Part shown: positions 19,902-31,892 of the stretch, piece by piece | Layout: every line of letters starts with the position of its first letter | Numbering within the stretch: the first letter of the stretch is position 1 | Source: Agriotes lineatus | Taxonomy: Eukaryota > Arthropoda > Insecta > Coleoptera > Elateridae | DNA length: 64,000 nt | Assembly: GCA_940337035.1 (NCBI GenBank) | Contig: CALNHX010005814.1 | Location: 1 to 64,000, forward strand | Direction of reading: 5' to 3' | Translations under genes and position numbers: made by a program | Notes under the pieces: model-generated | The model's database searches: none | Told to the model about the DNA's origin: nothing | What the model saw: only the letters and a program-made list of their open reading frames with translations

Positions 19902-21292
19902 TGTAACGTTTGCCTGCAGATCAAATTTGTATTTCCGAATATTAATATAATATTTAAATTTGATCCTTGTCCGACCTCACGTTATCGTAATTTCCCTAAT
20001 GTCAATGCACGAGGCGATAAGCAGAGCGCAGTGACCGACGTCACGTAAGTACAAAAGTGCGTCGCGCGCTGTTTCTCCCCACTTTTAGAAGCGCTCGAAG
20101 TCGCATAAAACGAACGGCGGAGCCGATTCCGAGGCAGATTTTCCCAGAGAGACACAGAGATCAGAACCTACTTCCCCAGCTCTACTTCTATCCCAGTTCC
20201 AGATCCCAGTTCCACCTGCCCGTATCCCTGTTCCTGCCGGAGAGATTTCCCCGGAAACACTTGTTTTCCTGAAAACCCGATCCCGACCAGTCACCGTTAA
20301 TAATATTCCGAACTTCAGCTGATCTGGTGGCTAAATACTGCGCCCTCATCGCTGAAATCATTAATAATTATTCCGAACTTCAGCTGATCTGGTGGCTAAA
20401 TATTGCGTCCTCATCGCTGAAATCATTAATAATTATTCCGAACTTCAGCTGATCTGGTGGCTAAAATATTGCGTCCTCATCGCTGAAATCATTAATAATT
20501 ATTCCGAACTTCAGCTGATCTGGTGGCTAAAATATTGCGTCCTCATCGCTGAAATCATTACTAATTAACTCCGAACTTTTGTTATTTCCCCGAGCCCGGT
20601 AGAGTGGAACAACTCCACGAGATGCTCTACTCGACCATTCAGACTAATTAACCAGCCCTGAGAGGAAGCTCTAATATTCCTCGTCAATAACTGTCACTAG
20701 GCCCGAGTTTTATTTCAAAAACATTGTAATTCGATTCCCCCGGCTAACAGCCCAAATTCCAGCTAATAATATAGGCGATTACGTGACTTGCTATTAATTA
20801 CTTTGAATACAGAATCAGTTACCTACCTCCAAGTCTTCCACGGCGTTGTAAACCACCGCATCACCTGGGGAACCATCTTCAGAGAGCTAAAAACATAGAA
20901 CAACACGAGGCGCTTGACCGCCGCTGTCAACAAACACGGACTTTCTCGAGGCGAACTCCGAAGGCGCGAGGCGGCACCCGAACGAGTTTAAAAATTCAAA
21001 CACACAACCCTGTGAAGTAGGCCTTCCTGTGCTCCGACCGTGTGAGGCTGGTTGCCGACGTGCCAGGGACGCAACGTCCGTTATTCCAAAAGATTTTTAA
21101 TTTGTCAATCATATATATTTCATTTATTTGTTGTAAGCATAGATAAGTAGAATAAACATTTTAAAAGTCTGTTGTTGATATTTATGCTACGCTGTGATAC
21201 ATATCTGAAAGAACCAAATAATTCTCCGACTTATTTTGAGCTATCCGAGGTGTAAGATTGTAAATAAGCTCTATGAGAGGGCTACCATTACA
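19902..21292. repeat. 5' LTR (1391 bp)
   Basis: Starts TGTAACGTTTGCC and ends GGGCTACCATTACA. It holds four head-to-tail units of about 63 bp at 20299-20560 (core CCGAACTTCAGCTGATCTGG). Near its 3' end is AATAAA at 21150, a candidate polyadenylation signal. The 71-codon open frame at 20057-20272 occurs identically in both LTRs and has no recognisable domain; I do not treat it as a gene. Confidence 0.9.
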
Positions 21293-23249
21293 AATTGGGG
21301 TGTCCGAGCAGGAACCTAGTCAGATATGTACATAGTTTAGCAAATATCATCAGCTCCCGTGTCTGGATGACCAGATGGCGCCCGAGCCCAGTAAACTCTG
21401 AAAAATACCGAACCAGTAAATTTTGTTGTAATTTAAATAATGCACAAAACCTGTTACAGCCTAGCCGTCCAGGGGAATCTACCAGAGCCCAGAAACCGAG
21501 ATGTCCCGGTCTAGAATTTCCAGATACCCGTCCAGCTCCTGTCCTCTCCAGATAAAATCCTGTCTAGATCCTGTCTAGTCCAGAAAATCCTTCTCCGACC
21601 CTCAAGGACCAGCGGCTTCACTGCTGGTACGGGATTTTGCGTCCCCGAGGTGCCTTAGCTAATTGCCGTCAATACTACGGACCGCCCGCGTAGTACCGTC
21701 TTCTGCGACCCTCAGGGATCAGTCTCATCAGCTGATTCGGGCCTAGCAACCCCGAGGCACCCGAGCGAATGCCAGATGAAGAAATCCGTAGTCCGCAGTC
21801 CGCCTGAGAGACAACCCTGGTGTCTCATCCGCCGGAATATCTGCAGGTGTAAGCACCTGGTGCGCCTATAAATTGATGCATGTTAGTTTAGAATGCGCTC
21901 CAGAGAATGTAAGTATACATGATTTCCGAATGTGAGGTTGAATGCTACCCTAGTAAGTGCGAATGAATTCCCCTGTTATTCTTTTTTTGAAGCGTGCTCC
22001 CTTGTCCCCGTAAACCTGGATTTTGGCAGGAGATAGTAGACGATTAGTCGAAGCTTGAAGGAGAGAATGTGTTTTCCGTACCAGAATCCTGAGTCCTGTA
22101 TACCGTTGTCCCGAAGACTATATGCTGATTTCCGGAGCAGCCGTAATTTTCCCGATGAAATAGTTTTGTGTGAATGCCTGTCGATACCGCGACGGCGTTA
22201 GAAAGGCTATCCGGCAGCCTGGATGTTTTCTTGTATGAATGCTCGCCGATACCGCGACGACGTTTGAAACTCTTCGCTTGAGGTCATTTGCAAGCTGAGA
22301 CCGCAGTTTTGCAACCGCCTGATGAGTTTGTGTGTGCACTCCTTGAACGCAGCATTTCGCCCCAGTGCCTATAAGAAGCGCGCGTTCACTCCGTCGAGTG
22401 CAAATTTTTGTGCGATAGAATGCACCCCTATGCATACATTATGAATGTGAATGCTACCCTGAAGGACCGGTAGATCGAAACCGCGATCACTACCCTGTCC
22501 TGTATATTGCATGTGTGTCTCATATGTAATTTTTCTCCGCAGAAATATCCGGACTGAATATAGGTTGAAACCGCAACCTCACTATTGAACTAGCAAGTTT
22601 TGAGTTAATATTTTACTCGTCCTATATATATTGTACTCATCCTGTATATAGTTTTCAAAGAAACACCCGGTAAAATTTTACACGTCCTGTATATAGCTTC
22701 CGAAAAGCACCCGTTAAAATTTTACGCATCCTGTATATAGATATCCTGATTGAATATGGGTTGAAACCGCAACCTCATCCCTATTCAACTAGGAAGTTTA
22801 GAGTTAAAATGTTACTCGCCCTGTATATAGTTTCTAAAGAAACATCCGTTAAAATTTTACACGTCCTGTATATAGCTTCCGAAAAGCACCCGTTAAAATT
22901 TTACGCATCCTGTATATAGATATCCTGATTGAATATAGGTTGAAACCGCAACCTCATCCCTATTCAACTAGCAAGTTTAGAGTTAAAATGTTACTCGTCC
23001 TGTATATAGTTTCTAAAGAAACATCCGTTAAAATTTTACTCGACCTGTATATAATTTCACTTATACTGTGTATAGTTCCCGATGAAATGCCCGTTAAAAT
23101 TCTAGTACCCGCGCGTTTCCTAGCATGAATGTTTTATGTGTCCCGTCCGAATAATCACTAGATCTCCAGGCGATTCCCTGTATTGTTTTGAGAGCCTCGT
23201 TGAAGAAGTTACCCACCGAGCTTCGGTCTCCTTCGAGGACACCGGCATA
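21293..23249. repeat. Repeat-built internal region of the LTR element
   Basis: No open frame is convincing. Two modules around 21595-21690 and 21710-21800 share the order CGACCCTCA, CCCCGAGG. At 22150-22270 two units share GATACCGCGACG. At 22620-23105 several units contain CCTGTATATAG, CCGTTAAAATTTTAC and GGTTGAAACCGCAACCTCA; one of about 180 bp is nearly exact at 22679-22860 and 22857-23040. Just inside the 5' LTR, TTGGGGTGTCCGAGCAGGAA could be a tRNA primer-binding site, although I could not match it to a tRNA. No obvious polypurine tract precedes the 3' LTR. Confidence 0.75.
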
Positions 23250-24640
23250 TGTAACGTTTGCCTGCAGATCAAATTTGTATTTCCGAATATTAATATAATA
23301 TTTAAATTTGATCCTTGTCCGACCTCACGTTATCGTAATTTCCCTAATGTCAATGCACGAGGCGATAAGCAGAGCGCAGTGACCGACGTCACGTAAGTAC
23401 AAAAGTGCGTCGCGCGCTGTTTCTCCCCACTTTTAGAAGCGCTCGAAGTCGCATAAAACGAACGGCGGAGCCGATTCCGAGGCAGATTTTCCCAGAGAGA
23501 CACAGAGATCAGAACCTACTTCCCCAGCTCTACTTCTATCCCAGTTCCAGATCCCAGTTCCACCTGCCCGTATCCCTGTTCCTGCCGGAGAGATTTCCCC
23601 GGAAACACTTGTTTTCCTGAAAACCCGATCCCGACCAGTCACCGTTAATAATATTCCGAACTTCAGCTGATCTGGTGGCTAAATACTGCGCCCTCATCGC
23701 TGAAATCATTAATAATTATTCCGAACTTCAGCTGATCTGGTGGCTAAATATTGCGTCGTCATCGCTGAAATCATTAATAATTATTCCGAACTTCAGCTGA
23801 TCTGGTGGCTAAAATATTGCGTCCTCATCGCTGAAATCATTAATAATTATTCCGAACTTCAGCTGATCTGGTGGCTAAAATATTGCGTCCTCATCGCTGA
23901 AATCATTACTAATTAACTCCGAACTTTTGTTATTTCCCCGAGCCCGGTAGAGTGGAACAACTCCACGAGATGCTCTACTCGACCATTCAGACTAATTAAC
24001 CAGCCCTGAGAGGAAGCTCTAATATTCCTCGTCAATAACTGTCACTAGGCCCGAGTTTTATTTCAAAAACATTGTAATTCGATTCCCCCGGCTAACAGCC
24101 CAAATTCCAGCTAATAATATAGGCGATTACGTGACTTGCTATTAATTACTTTGAATACAGAATCAGTTACCTACCTCCAAGTCTTCCACGGCGTTGTAAA
24201 CCACCGCATCACCTGGGGAACCATCTTCAGAGAGCTAAAAACATAGAACAACACGAGGCGCTTGACCGCCGCTGTCAACAAACACGGACTTTCTCGAGGC
24301 GAACTCCGAAGGCGCGAGGCGGCACCCGAACGAGTTTAAAAATTCAAACACACAACCCTGTGAAGTAGGCCTTCCTGTGCTCCGACCGTGTGAGGCTGGT
24401 TGCCGACGTGCCAGGGACGCAACGTCCGTTATTCCAGAAGATTTTTAATTTGTCAATCATATATATTTCATTTATTTGTTGTAAGCATAGATAAGTAGAA
24501 TAAACATTTTAAAAGTCTGTTGTTGATATTTATGCTACGCTGTGATACATATCTGAAAGAACCAAATAATTCTCCGACTTATTTTGAGCTATCCGAGGTG
24601 TAAGATTGTAAATAAGCTCTATGAGAGGGCTACCATTACA
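23250..24640. repeat. 3' LTR (1391 bp)
   Basis: Same length as the 5' LTR. Differences noticed: a C to G in one of the tandem units (23757) and A to G near 24436. The four-unit tandem block is at 23647-23908. The TTGT target duplication follows directly. Confidence 0.9.
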
Positions 24641-24799
24641 TTGTTAATAACAATTGAAAAAATAAAAAGCACACCTTCTCACCTATGGGGAACTTTTCTA
24701 TAAACTTTTACCGAAATAATAAAAAAAAATGTTCAAAATCGGTTTTGAGTCAACGAAGTTAGAACTTTGGCGAGTTTTTAGCGTTTAGAAAATGGACTA

Positions 24800-26700
24800 C
24801 ATCAAAATACGAGAAATCGACAATGAAGTAATCCATTGTTTTGCGACTTTGCAGTTGGAGAGGCGACATATGGCTGACAGAAAACGTCAACATAATCTGT
24901 GAGAGTTATTTAATAGTTATTTGCCTACTAAGTGTGGAAATGAAGGCTATATACATTTCCTAACTCTTTTGAAAAAGATGTGGAAAAGTGTCATTTCCTA
25001 ACTAAATTTTTGAAATTCATTTCCAAACTGTTTTAAGAAAGTCCGGAAAAGTATGTCATTTTCTAACTAAAAATTTATATAAATTGATATGGAAAAACGA
25101 ACTTTTTTCCTAACAAGTTAGAAAAAAAACTAATTTTACGATTTCTCGATTTAAAAAAAATCAATGTGCACCTCAGCTTGAAACGATAAAGAAGCTGACC
25201 TGCGGTTAATTAATTAAAATAATCAATGGTAGTAAAAAATTGCAGATTAACCTCCTTAAAGTACGCACTACACGGAAGCTCTAAAAATTTTAACTTACCA
25301 CACAGGCCGAACTAGCTCAATTTCGGCGGCCCTGGATCGTAGATTCTTATCAACTATACCACCCTGGAAATGCTTGAAAGACAAAAAAACAAATGGGCGC
25401 CAGAAACCAAATGGTTTCAAATAATATAACTAACTACAAGTGACTAGCATTTATTTATTAACGCTAAATAGTGTTGTAGTCTAAATTGGTAATTCAATAT
25501 TAAATAATTAGAATAATTTGGTCATAAAGAATGTAGTAATGATAGAAATGTGCAAATTAATTGAAGGTTGCGACACGCACCAAGATCAAGAACCCCTTTC
25601 AGGTTATTAAATTAACTGTAACCACAAATAAACCGAGTGATATGCATAGCGCTGTCATTTAAAAAACAGGCTATTGAAGGCAAAAAAACCTGAATGCTCC
25701 TTTTACAAAAGTTTGATTACACATATAAATTGTAGCTTTCAATATTAATTGTAATTAAATATATGCATTTAAACTTCAAATATTAAAACTGATTGAACGT
25801 ATGCGTCTAAACTTTACATGTTAGTAATAACGGAAAGTATAAATTTAAACTTTAAATACTGATAGTTATGGAATGTACGAATTTAAATGTCAAGAATCGA
25901 AGATAATTTAATATAATATTAATCCCAGAATAGCCAGTCCGAATCAGCTTGATAGCAAGGAGACCATCCACTTTTAATGCGGTATGCACCACAAAAGTAA
26001 CACTAACTTCGAACCTCCAACTCCCATAAGTTGCTGACAGGCAAATGCTGGCCGGGGGTTGCTATACCCTGTGGTTAAAAGCACCTTGGATGCGCCCGTA
26101 ATTGAAGCAGAGCCACTCCCAAATTGCAGAAACTAGGTAGGACATTAGCCGGTGTTGAAAATTAAGTCATGTAAAACTGTCAATTAAGAGCTAAAGAAAC
26201 ATAATTAATACATGAACAGCAAGCAGAAAAACGCCATCGTACCTGATTATAGTCAGCCCTTGGAAATAAAATTCTGGTAAAAATTGGTTGAGCGCAAGTA
26301 CTCTTGACTTAATTAAAAATCAAACCTCGACCGCGCGAAACGTTCTCTTCAACAAGAAAACTCGCATTCCAACGCCCAGGGATAACATATAAAGCGGGTC
26401 AAAAGTGCACCGCGCTAACGATAGCAACTCGAACCAGGTACAAAATACACTGGTTTGGAAATGGATTATAATTCAAATAAAAATATACAGGTTAGGCCTG
26501 AAATGAATTGGCAAATGGCGAAACAACTAAGCGAAGCCAAAAAATGCTTTAAGCGCTGAAGCTCCTTTTTATTCCTCATCTGGTTTATTTGCCTCGGTCC
26601 TTCGGGTCTCGGCAACTAAATCCAATTTCGTAATAAAAAAGTTAAACTTTAGTGCCTTGGTATACAAATAACCATTTTTCACAATAGAGCAATCAAGTAC
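24800..26700. other. Unassigned stretch
   Basis: No supportable gene. At 24950-25130 the phrase ATTTCCTAACTAAA recurs in degenerate form at about 60-70-bp spacing. From 25915 to 26450 the sequence is more GC-rich, without an open frame of note. Confidence 0.4.
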
Positions 26701-26709
26701 AGTTTTATG

Positions 26710-27217
26710 CATCGTTTTGAGTGTAAAACTTCCACTTTAATACACTCGGTGCAATAACATTTTTATTCCACCCGGCCAGCAATTTATAAATTTTTTTTCT
26801 TATCGTTTTGAGTGCAAAAGTGCCACATTAATACACTCAGTGCGATCAAATTTTGATTTACTCTACCAGCAATTTATTAAACATTTTTGCATTTTTTATC
26901 ATTGTTGCACTATTGTAAAAAATTGTGTATATATCACGTGCAAAGATTTTATGGAACTTGTCGTGTTGTCCAACGAGGCCGAAAGGGCTCACGCCGCAAA
27001 CAGTAATCACCCACTTTTTTTAGTTGTTGTATAATTAACTATTTTCTACAATAGTGCAATAAAGTACAGTTTCATGCATCATTTTGAGTGTAATAAGTGC
27101 CAGTTTAATGCAGTCGTTGCAATAAAATTTGAACTACATTTTATTAAACATTTTCATTTTTGCTATTGTTTATAGTGCAAAAAGTGCCACTTTATTGCAC
27201 CCAGTGCAATAACATTT
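26710..27217. repeat. Four diverged hairpin-forming repeat units
   Basis: Units of about 56 bp start near 26710, 26801, 27078 and 27162. Each has a TTTTGAGTGTAAAA-like start, then GTGCCACTTTAAT and CACTCAGTGCAATAA. The core AGTGCCACTTTATTGCAC with CAGTGCAATAA is partly self-complementary, so each unit may fold. Spacing between units is irregular. Confidence 0.6.
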
Positions 27218-27445
27218 TCAATGTTGTTCGCCACCAATTAACATTTTTGTATTTTTATTATCATTGTTGCATTATCGTAGAAAAAACGTATACAACATAT
27301 GAAAGTGTTATGGTACTTAACGTGTCTGCGGCCGCAATGGAAACTTCAGAAACAGCTATATCACGGTAAGATTATAAAGCCAGAAGCGTAATACTGTACA
27401 ATAATGAGTTCACCCTACGAACTTGAGGAACAATTGAATAGGTAT

Positions 27446-29475
27446 TGTGACGTTTTACGTTCCTGTAAATTATTTGAAAACGTGGTAATCGTCGTTATAA
27501 ATTTACATGGCGCTATCACCGTCACAAGAAACATCCTGCCGTGACAAGAGGTCACATGAAGCCAGATAGCCGCCGCAAAATGTATCCGATTCCGATTGCA
27601 TCAAGTATTTTAGTTGGGGGTCAGCAACATACGAGTCCTTGGAAATCCCCAGTTTGCCCCACTTAGGTTTTTCTAGATAAGCGACGTGGAAGGAGATCTC
27701 GAACTAGTATAAGCGAGCCATGCCCGGCCAGTCTCGGCCTCATTCATTCTACTTATTCATCTACGCTCAGACTTAACCCGTTCTTTCCAGACTCCAGTCC
27801 AAAACCTGAGCTTAATCCGGGAGCTACCTTGGAGGGCCCAAGGACTCTTAACAGTCACTGCCGTATTCGCTTAGTCCTGTTAAGGGAGGAACCGTCAGTC
27901 CAGTACCTGGAGAGATCACTATCCAGTAACTAGCACCTGGAGGCGGTCACGTTATTGTTTCACTTCGCGAACCGCGTTCATATAAAAAGTTATATTCCTT
28001 GCTGCTACATAAGAAATTAAACTGACTGAGAAACTTAACCTAACCTGAAACCTCCATTCCTGCTTAAGTTAATCGAACTGCCTTTAGCGACCAACCCGTC
28101 CAGAGCCGCCTTCACAACTGAGCTGAAGGCGCACGGAAGAGAATTGCGATAAGCTAGAAAGTCCTTCTATTAACCCTGTATTATTTTACTTGATCTCCTA
28201 AGCTGAACGCGCACGGAATATCATTGCGATAAGCTGGTACATCGCACTACTAACTGTTGCAACCCTTCTTCCCTAAGCTGAACGCGTACGGAAGATAGTT
28301 GCGATAAGTTCTGGAATCCTTGTCTGCTAATTAAATATTTCCCTAAGCCCGTCTTCCGCATAAATATCAAACTAGATCGGCAACAAAGTCAGCCTGTTAA
28401 AACCGAGATTCTGTAGAAAACCCGTCACTTGAATTCATAATTCGCAGCTCCAGATGTTAGCTGCAAGACAGAAGAAGAAGCCGCCAAAGCACATCGAATA
28501 CTACCACTCGAAACGCAAGTTTGAAACTTTTCGAACTTCAGCTCCAGGTGCCCACCACCTCGTCGAAATCTTTACCAAAGAAGTCAGCCAGAAATCCAAT
28601 CGAAATTGCAGTTACACTCGCAAAGCGCGGCTGGCCCAAACATTAGCGTTCACGTTATTAATTGGGAAACTCAAAGAGCAGCCACAGCCTAAAATTCATC
28701 CTGCAAATCTGAAAAACAAGCAGCGCAAAAACCTTCAAGGTCACACTCGCTGCGAATTTCATTTTGCAGAGAAACAACGCGAGAGTGTGCCGTCCCGGGG
28801 AGTCCACTGCAAGGAACCGGGTGGATAGTTGAAATGCCCCGCATGCTATGAATTTAATTTTGCAGGCTCACGGAGGCATCAAATTTAGTGTATTTACCGG
28901 GTGTCTTAAAATGAATTACATCTAGTATGCTTTGTATTTCCCATAATGCAATCTAAAATTTTACTTGAAATTGGCAAGACTGTAAGTCTATGTCAAATTC
29001 AAGGTTAGTAGGTTAGGTTTTGCGTCACTTTTGACACAGACTAGCGCAAAACCTAACCTACTTACCTCGAATTTGACATAGACTTACAGTCTTGCCAATT
29101 TCAAGTAAAATTTTAGATTGCATTATGGGAAATTCAAAGCATACTAGATGTAATTCATTTTAAGACACCCGGTAATTTGAATGTTTCCAGCAGGTCGATT
29201 CACATGCAGGCCGAATCCAGCATCCGAATTTGCAGGGTCAGGGGTGACTTGTCCCGCGGAATATCGACGACGTAGAAGCCGCCCGGAAGAATTATTTAAT
29301 TTATTTTAAATACTTTAAATCGCTAATGTGGGTTATGCGTGTATTCTAGGTATAAGAAATAAATATTGTTCAGAGTGACTCGTAATTTTAAACACCTTAG
29401 CAGTTTTCCGAGCCTGGCCGAAGCTACCCGTGGCCTTAGTAAAAATTACAGTTAACAAAAATTCATTTCGTCACA
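27446..29475 (+). mobile_element. Putative long LTR, plus orientation, with a foldback MITE inside
   Basis: Starts TGTGACG (27446) and ends CGTCACA (29475), a short inverted end as in LTRs. It contains a TATAAG box region near 27709 and a triplet of tandem units at 28130-28330 (GCTGAACGCGCACGGAA, GCGATAAGCT). A foldback MITE (28895-29174) accounts for 280 bp. TGGCGAACTGTGC at 29483 could begin a primer-binding site. The first 700 bp match, in inverted diverged form, the stretch 30310-29800. An alternative reading is one foldback element with long inverted arms. Confidence 0.5.
28895..29174. mobile_element. Foldback MITE, intact copy
   Basis: A near-perfect 280-bp palindrome starting TACCGGGTGTCTTAAAATGA and ending with its complement. 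The arms meet at about 29035 in AAAACCTAACCTA. It is the uninterrupted version of 8532-9245 and is non-coding. Confidence 0.92.
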
Positions 29476-30310
29476 CATGGACTGGCGAACTGTGCATTCG
29501 AGCGGCGGGCTCTACAAGAACTCAGTTTTAAAGAATTGGTTTTACTATCGACTTGGAGCGATACAAATTCGGAGAACGGCCGGGGAAGAAGAAAGTCATC
29601 GCGATGTTTCCGTGCGTCTGAACCCTAGCCCTGCAGGTATTAGGTGCACGATCCATAGGCCGCATCAACACGGTGATTCCCTGCATCAGTGACTTACAAA
29701 TTCAGGGGGTTGGGTAGGAGGCGGATGTTTCTAGGCAGTCAGAGCGATGTTTCCGTGCGCCTTATGCTTGGAAGGGTAATTCTTGACAGGGGGGTTTCCA
29801 AAATGCAGTTTTACTAACATAAGCAGAAAGGAAGGTTTCAGATCAGGTTAAGATTCTCATGCAGTTCAGCTTAGATATAGAACTTTTCTTACGTGAACGC
29901 GGTTCAATAACGCGATCGTCTCCAGCCGTTAGTTACTGCATCCTGGTCAGATAGTGAACTGACGGTTCCTCGCTCGTCAGAACTTCAGCTAGGACGGCGG
30001 CGACTGGTAAAGCCTTGGGCTCTGAAGCGCTCAAGGTCACTCCCGGGTGGTGCTGAGGTTCCGGACTAGAATCTAAAAGGAACGGATTAGATCTCAAATT
30101 GAAACTGGCCGGGCATCGCTGCCTTATATTTGTTCGCGATCTCCTTCCACATCGCTTATCTAGGATAACTTAAGTGGGGCGAGGTTTGCGAAGACTAGCG
30201 TGTTGCTAGCCCCCCATCTGAAACACTTAACCCCTTGTAGAGTCCAGATGTCGCGACTGGATGACTCTTGTACGTGATCGCACCATACCAATTGATAACG
30301 ATTCATAACA
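29476..30310 (-). mobile_element. Inverted, diverged copy of the same LTR family
   Basis: On the minus strand it starts TGTTATGAATCG (30310). It follows the order of 27446-28160: a GTGGAAGGAGATC block, GATGCCCGGCCAGT, GAGGAACCGTCAGT and GCGCACGGAA units. Divergence is high, so the two copies are not recent LTRs of one insertion. It ends head to head with the plus-strand copy at about 29476. Confidence 0.5.
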
Positions 30311-30754
30311 CGTTCTCAACCAATTTTTAGGAACACGAAACGTCATAGAATGAACGATATCAGTATGTTAATAGCCTATTTCTTACATTAAGAGAGAATA
30401 TGTACGAGCAGTGTTCAAATATGAGTGAGAATGAGTTTAGAACATCTTCATCGTCAAGGGAACAAAAACATGGTACATACTATTTTTCAATGTGTCCCCC
30501 TCGACTGCGATACACTTGCCATTTTTTAAGAAGTTGTTTGGTTGCATGCGTATCCAGTTTTGCACAGTTGTAATGAGTTCATCATTATCTCTAAATGTAT
30601 GGCCAACTCTTTCAATGGTGCAAACAGATAAAAATGATGGAGATAAATCGGGACTGTATGCAGGATGAGGCAGAACTTCCCACTTCAATTTTCTTAGTGC
30701 TTCCATCGTTAATGCGGCTGTATGTCAGCGAAAACAAACGGAGCCTTGTCGTTT

Positions 30755-31390
30755 TTACTTCCTTTTACAATAAAGGAAGTATTGGATTCACCCCAAAAAT
30801 TCAAAATTGAGTTTTCACCAGATCTTCACGTTTTAGTGCCTCCTGAACCCAAAAAACATATATTTTTTTATTGGTCTACCTGTGTGTGTGGCTGTCTGCC
30901 TGTGAACAGAATATCTCGAAAACGAAAAGAGGTATGGCGTTGAAACTTCATATATAAATTTTGCGTACTATGTAGATGCGACAGCAAGCTTTTGAAGAAA
31001 ATCGCATAACCGGAAGTAGGTGTTTACTCTTGTAATTTTTCAGTTTTTTCGCTTTTTTCAAAAACGGCTCTAACGATTTTTTTCAAACTTCACATGTGAG
31101 ATAGGTGATTTTCCAGTTGAATACTTCTAAAATGGGTTTCTTTTTTTTCTATTTTTTTATTAACCCCTATTTCAAATAGAACACCCGGTATATTATTACA
31201 TTTTTGAATTCAGCTTAAAATTCTAGAGAAAATTTGTCTCTTCAACTAACGCTCTATTTTGTACCGTTGTTGTAGAATTTGTAATTTTTGAAAATTTCTG
31301 ACAAATGCTTAAAAATTTAAAATCAAATTTTTGGCTAATTACAAGATCACTGTAAAAGGAAGTTGTGTGTGTGTATCACACCAGATTTTT
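30755..31390 (+). repeat. Dispersed repeat family R, copy R1
   Basis: Starts with the hairpin ACTTCCTTTTACAATAAAGG AAGT and runs through GAACAGAATATCTC, ACGAAAAGAGGTATGGCGTT and CATAACCGGAAGTAGG. It ends TGTAAAAGGAAGTTGTG and CACACCAGATTTTT. The subterminal ACTTCCTTTTACA and TGTAAAAGGAAGT are inverted. It is followed at once by a second copy in the same orientation. No coding sequence. Confidence 0.8.
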
Positions 31391-31492
31391 ACTTCCTTTT
31401 ACAATAAAGGAAGTATGGGATTCACCCCAAAAATTCGTATTTTCAACAGATCTTCACGTTTTAGAGTCCCCTGAACCCAAACAACATATTTT

Positions 31493-31892
31493 ATCTACTC
31501 CAGTGGGATAAGTAACTCATTACGTCACTCATTTGACACTATTTCAGTTAGGTATTAAAGCTCATTTCACCACTCAGTTATGTAATGGTTTCATTACGTA
31601 ACTGAGTTGTGTAATGACTTCATTACCTAACTGAAATAGTGTAAAATAAATGACATAATGACATTTGCCTACTAAAATATTTTTGAAAATGACAGATCTG
31701 ACATTTCTCTTAATGCACTTTTCTCAATTTTAGGCAGTCGTAGATAAAATTTTGTACATTACATGTGTGATAATGCATCATTAATATACTTGTGTGCTTA
31801 CATAACTCGTGCTACGCACTCGTTTGTAACTTACACACACGTATATTAATGATGCTGTTATCCCACTTGTATAGTAAATAACTATTATCTAC
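31493..31892. repeat. Nested palindromic MITEs
   Basis: Inner hairpin 1 (about 31529-31655): CACTATTTCAGTTAGGTA pairs with TACCTAACTGAAATAGTG. Inner hairpin 2 (about 31738-31892): GTCGTAGATAAAAT pairs with ATTATCTACGAC, and CATCATTAATATAC pairs with GTATATTAATGATG around the tip ACTCGTGCTACGCACTCG. GTGGGATAA at 31504 also pairs with TTATCCCAC at 31858. Confidence 0.7.

Larger units (their letters stand above)
19902..24640. mobile_element. Non-autonomous LTR retrotransposon with no coding capacity
   Basis: Two 1391-bp direct repeats (19902-21292 and 23250-24640) start TGTAACG and end CATTACA, and TTGT flanks both sides (19898-19901 and 24641-24644). Only two base differences between the repeats were noticed, so insertion was recent. 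The 1957-bp interior has no gag or pol; it consists of internal repeats. The size and emptiness resemble LARD-type elements, which borrow proteins from a relative. It split the right arm of the long-inverted-repeat element: the uninterrupted left arm shows the same sequence without the insertion. Confidence 0.9.
16716..24799 (+). mobile_element. Element with very long inverted repeats, encoding an uncharacterised transposon protein
   Basis: Outer ends TAGTCCATTTACTAAA (16716) and the complement of TAGTCCATTTTCTAAA (ending 24799). The arms share TTCTAACTTCGTTGACTCAA and CCCCATAGGTGAGAAGGTGT, then subterminal units with AAAATGGCG and GTTTTTGGGGTCGCTGATTA repeated at about 100-130-bp spacing. 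The left arm is about 16716-17300. The right arm is split, 19500-19901 and 24645-24799, by the LTR element 19902-24640. Without that insertion the element is about 3.3 kb. Its centre encodes the decayed protein at 17880-19360. No target duplication was clearly resolved. I cannot place it in a named superfamily. Confidence 0.75.

Noticed and set aside
20057..20272. A 71-codon open frame, present identically in both LTRs (also 23405-23620), with a 69-codon frame on the other strand.
   Set aside because: The duplication follows from LTR identity. The sequence is Pro/Arg/Ser-rich with no domain, and both strands are open, as expected in GC-rich LTR sequence.
25915..26130. Possible tRNA-derived SINE or tRNA gene because of moderately GC-rich, tRNA-sized sequence.
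   Set aside because: No A-box/B-box pair (GGTTCGAATCC-like) or cloverleaf could be found.
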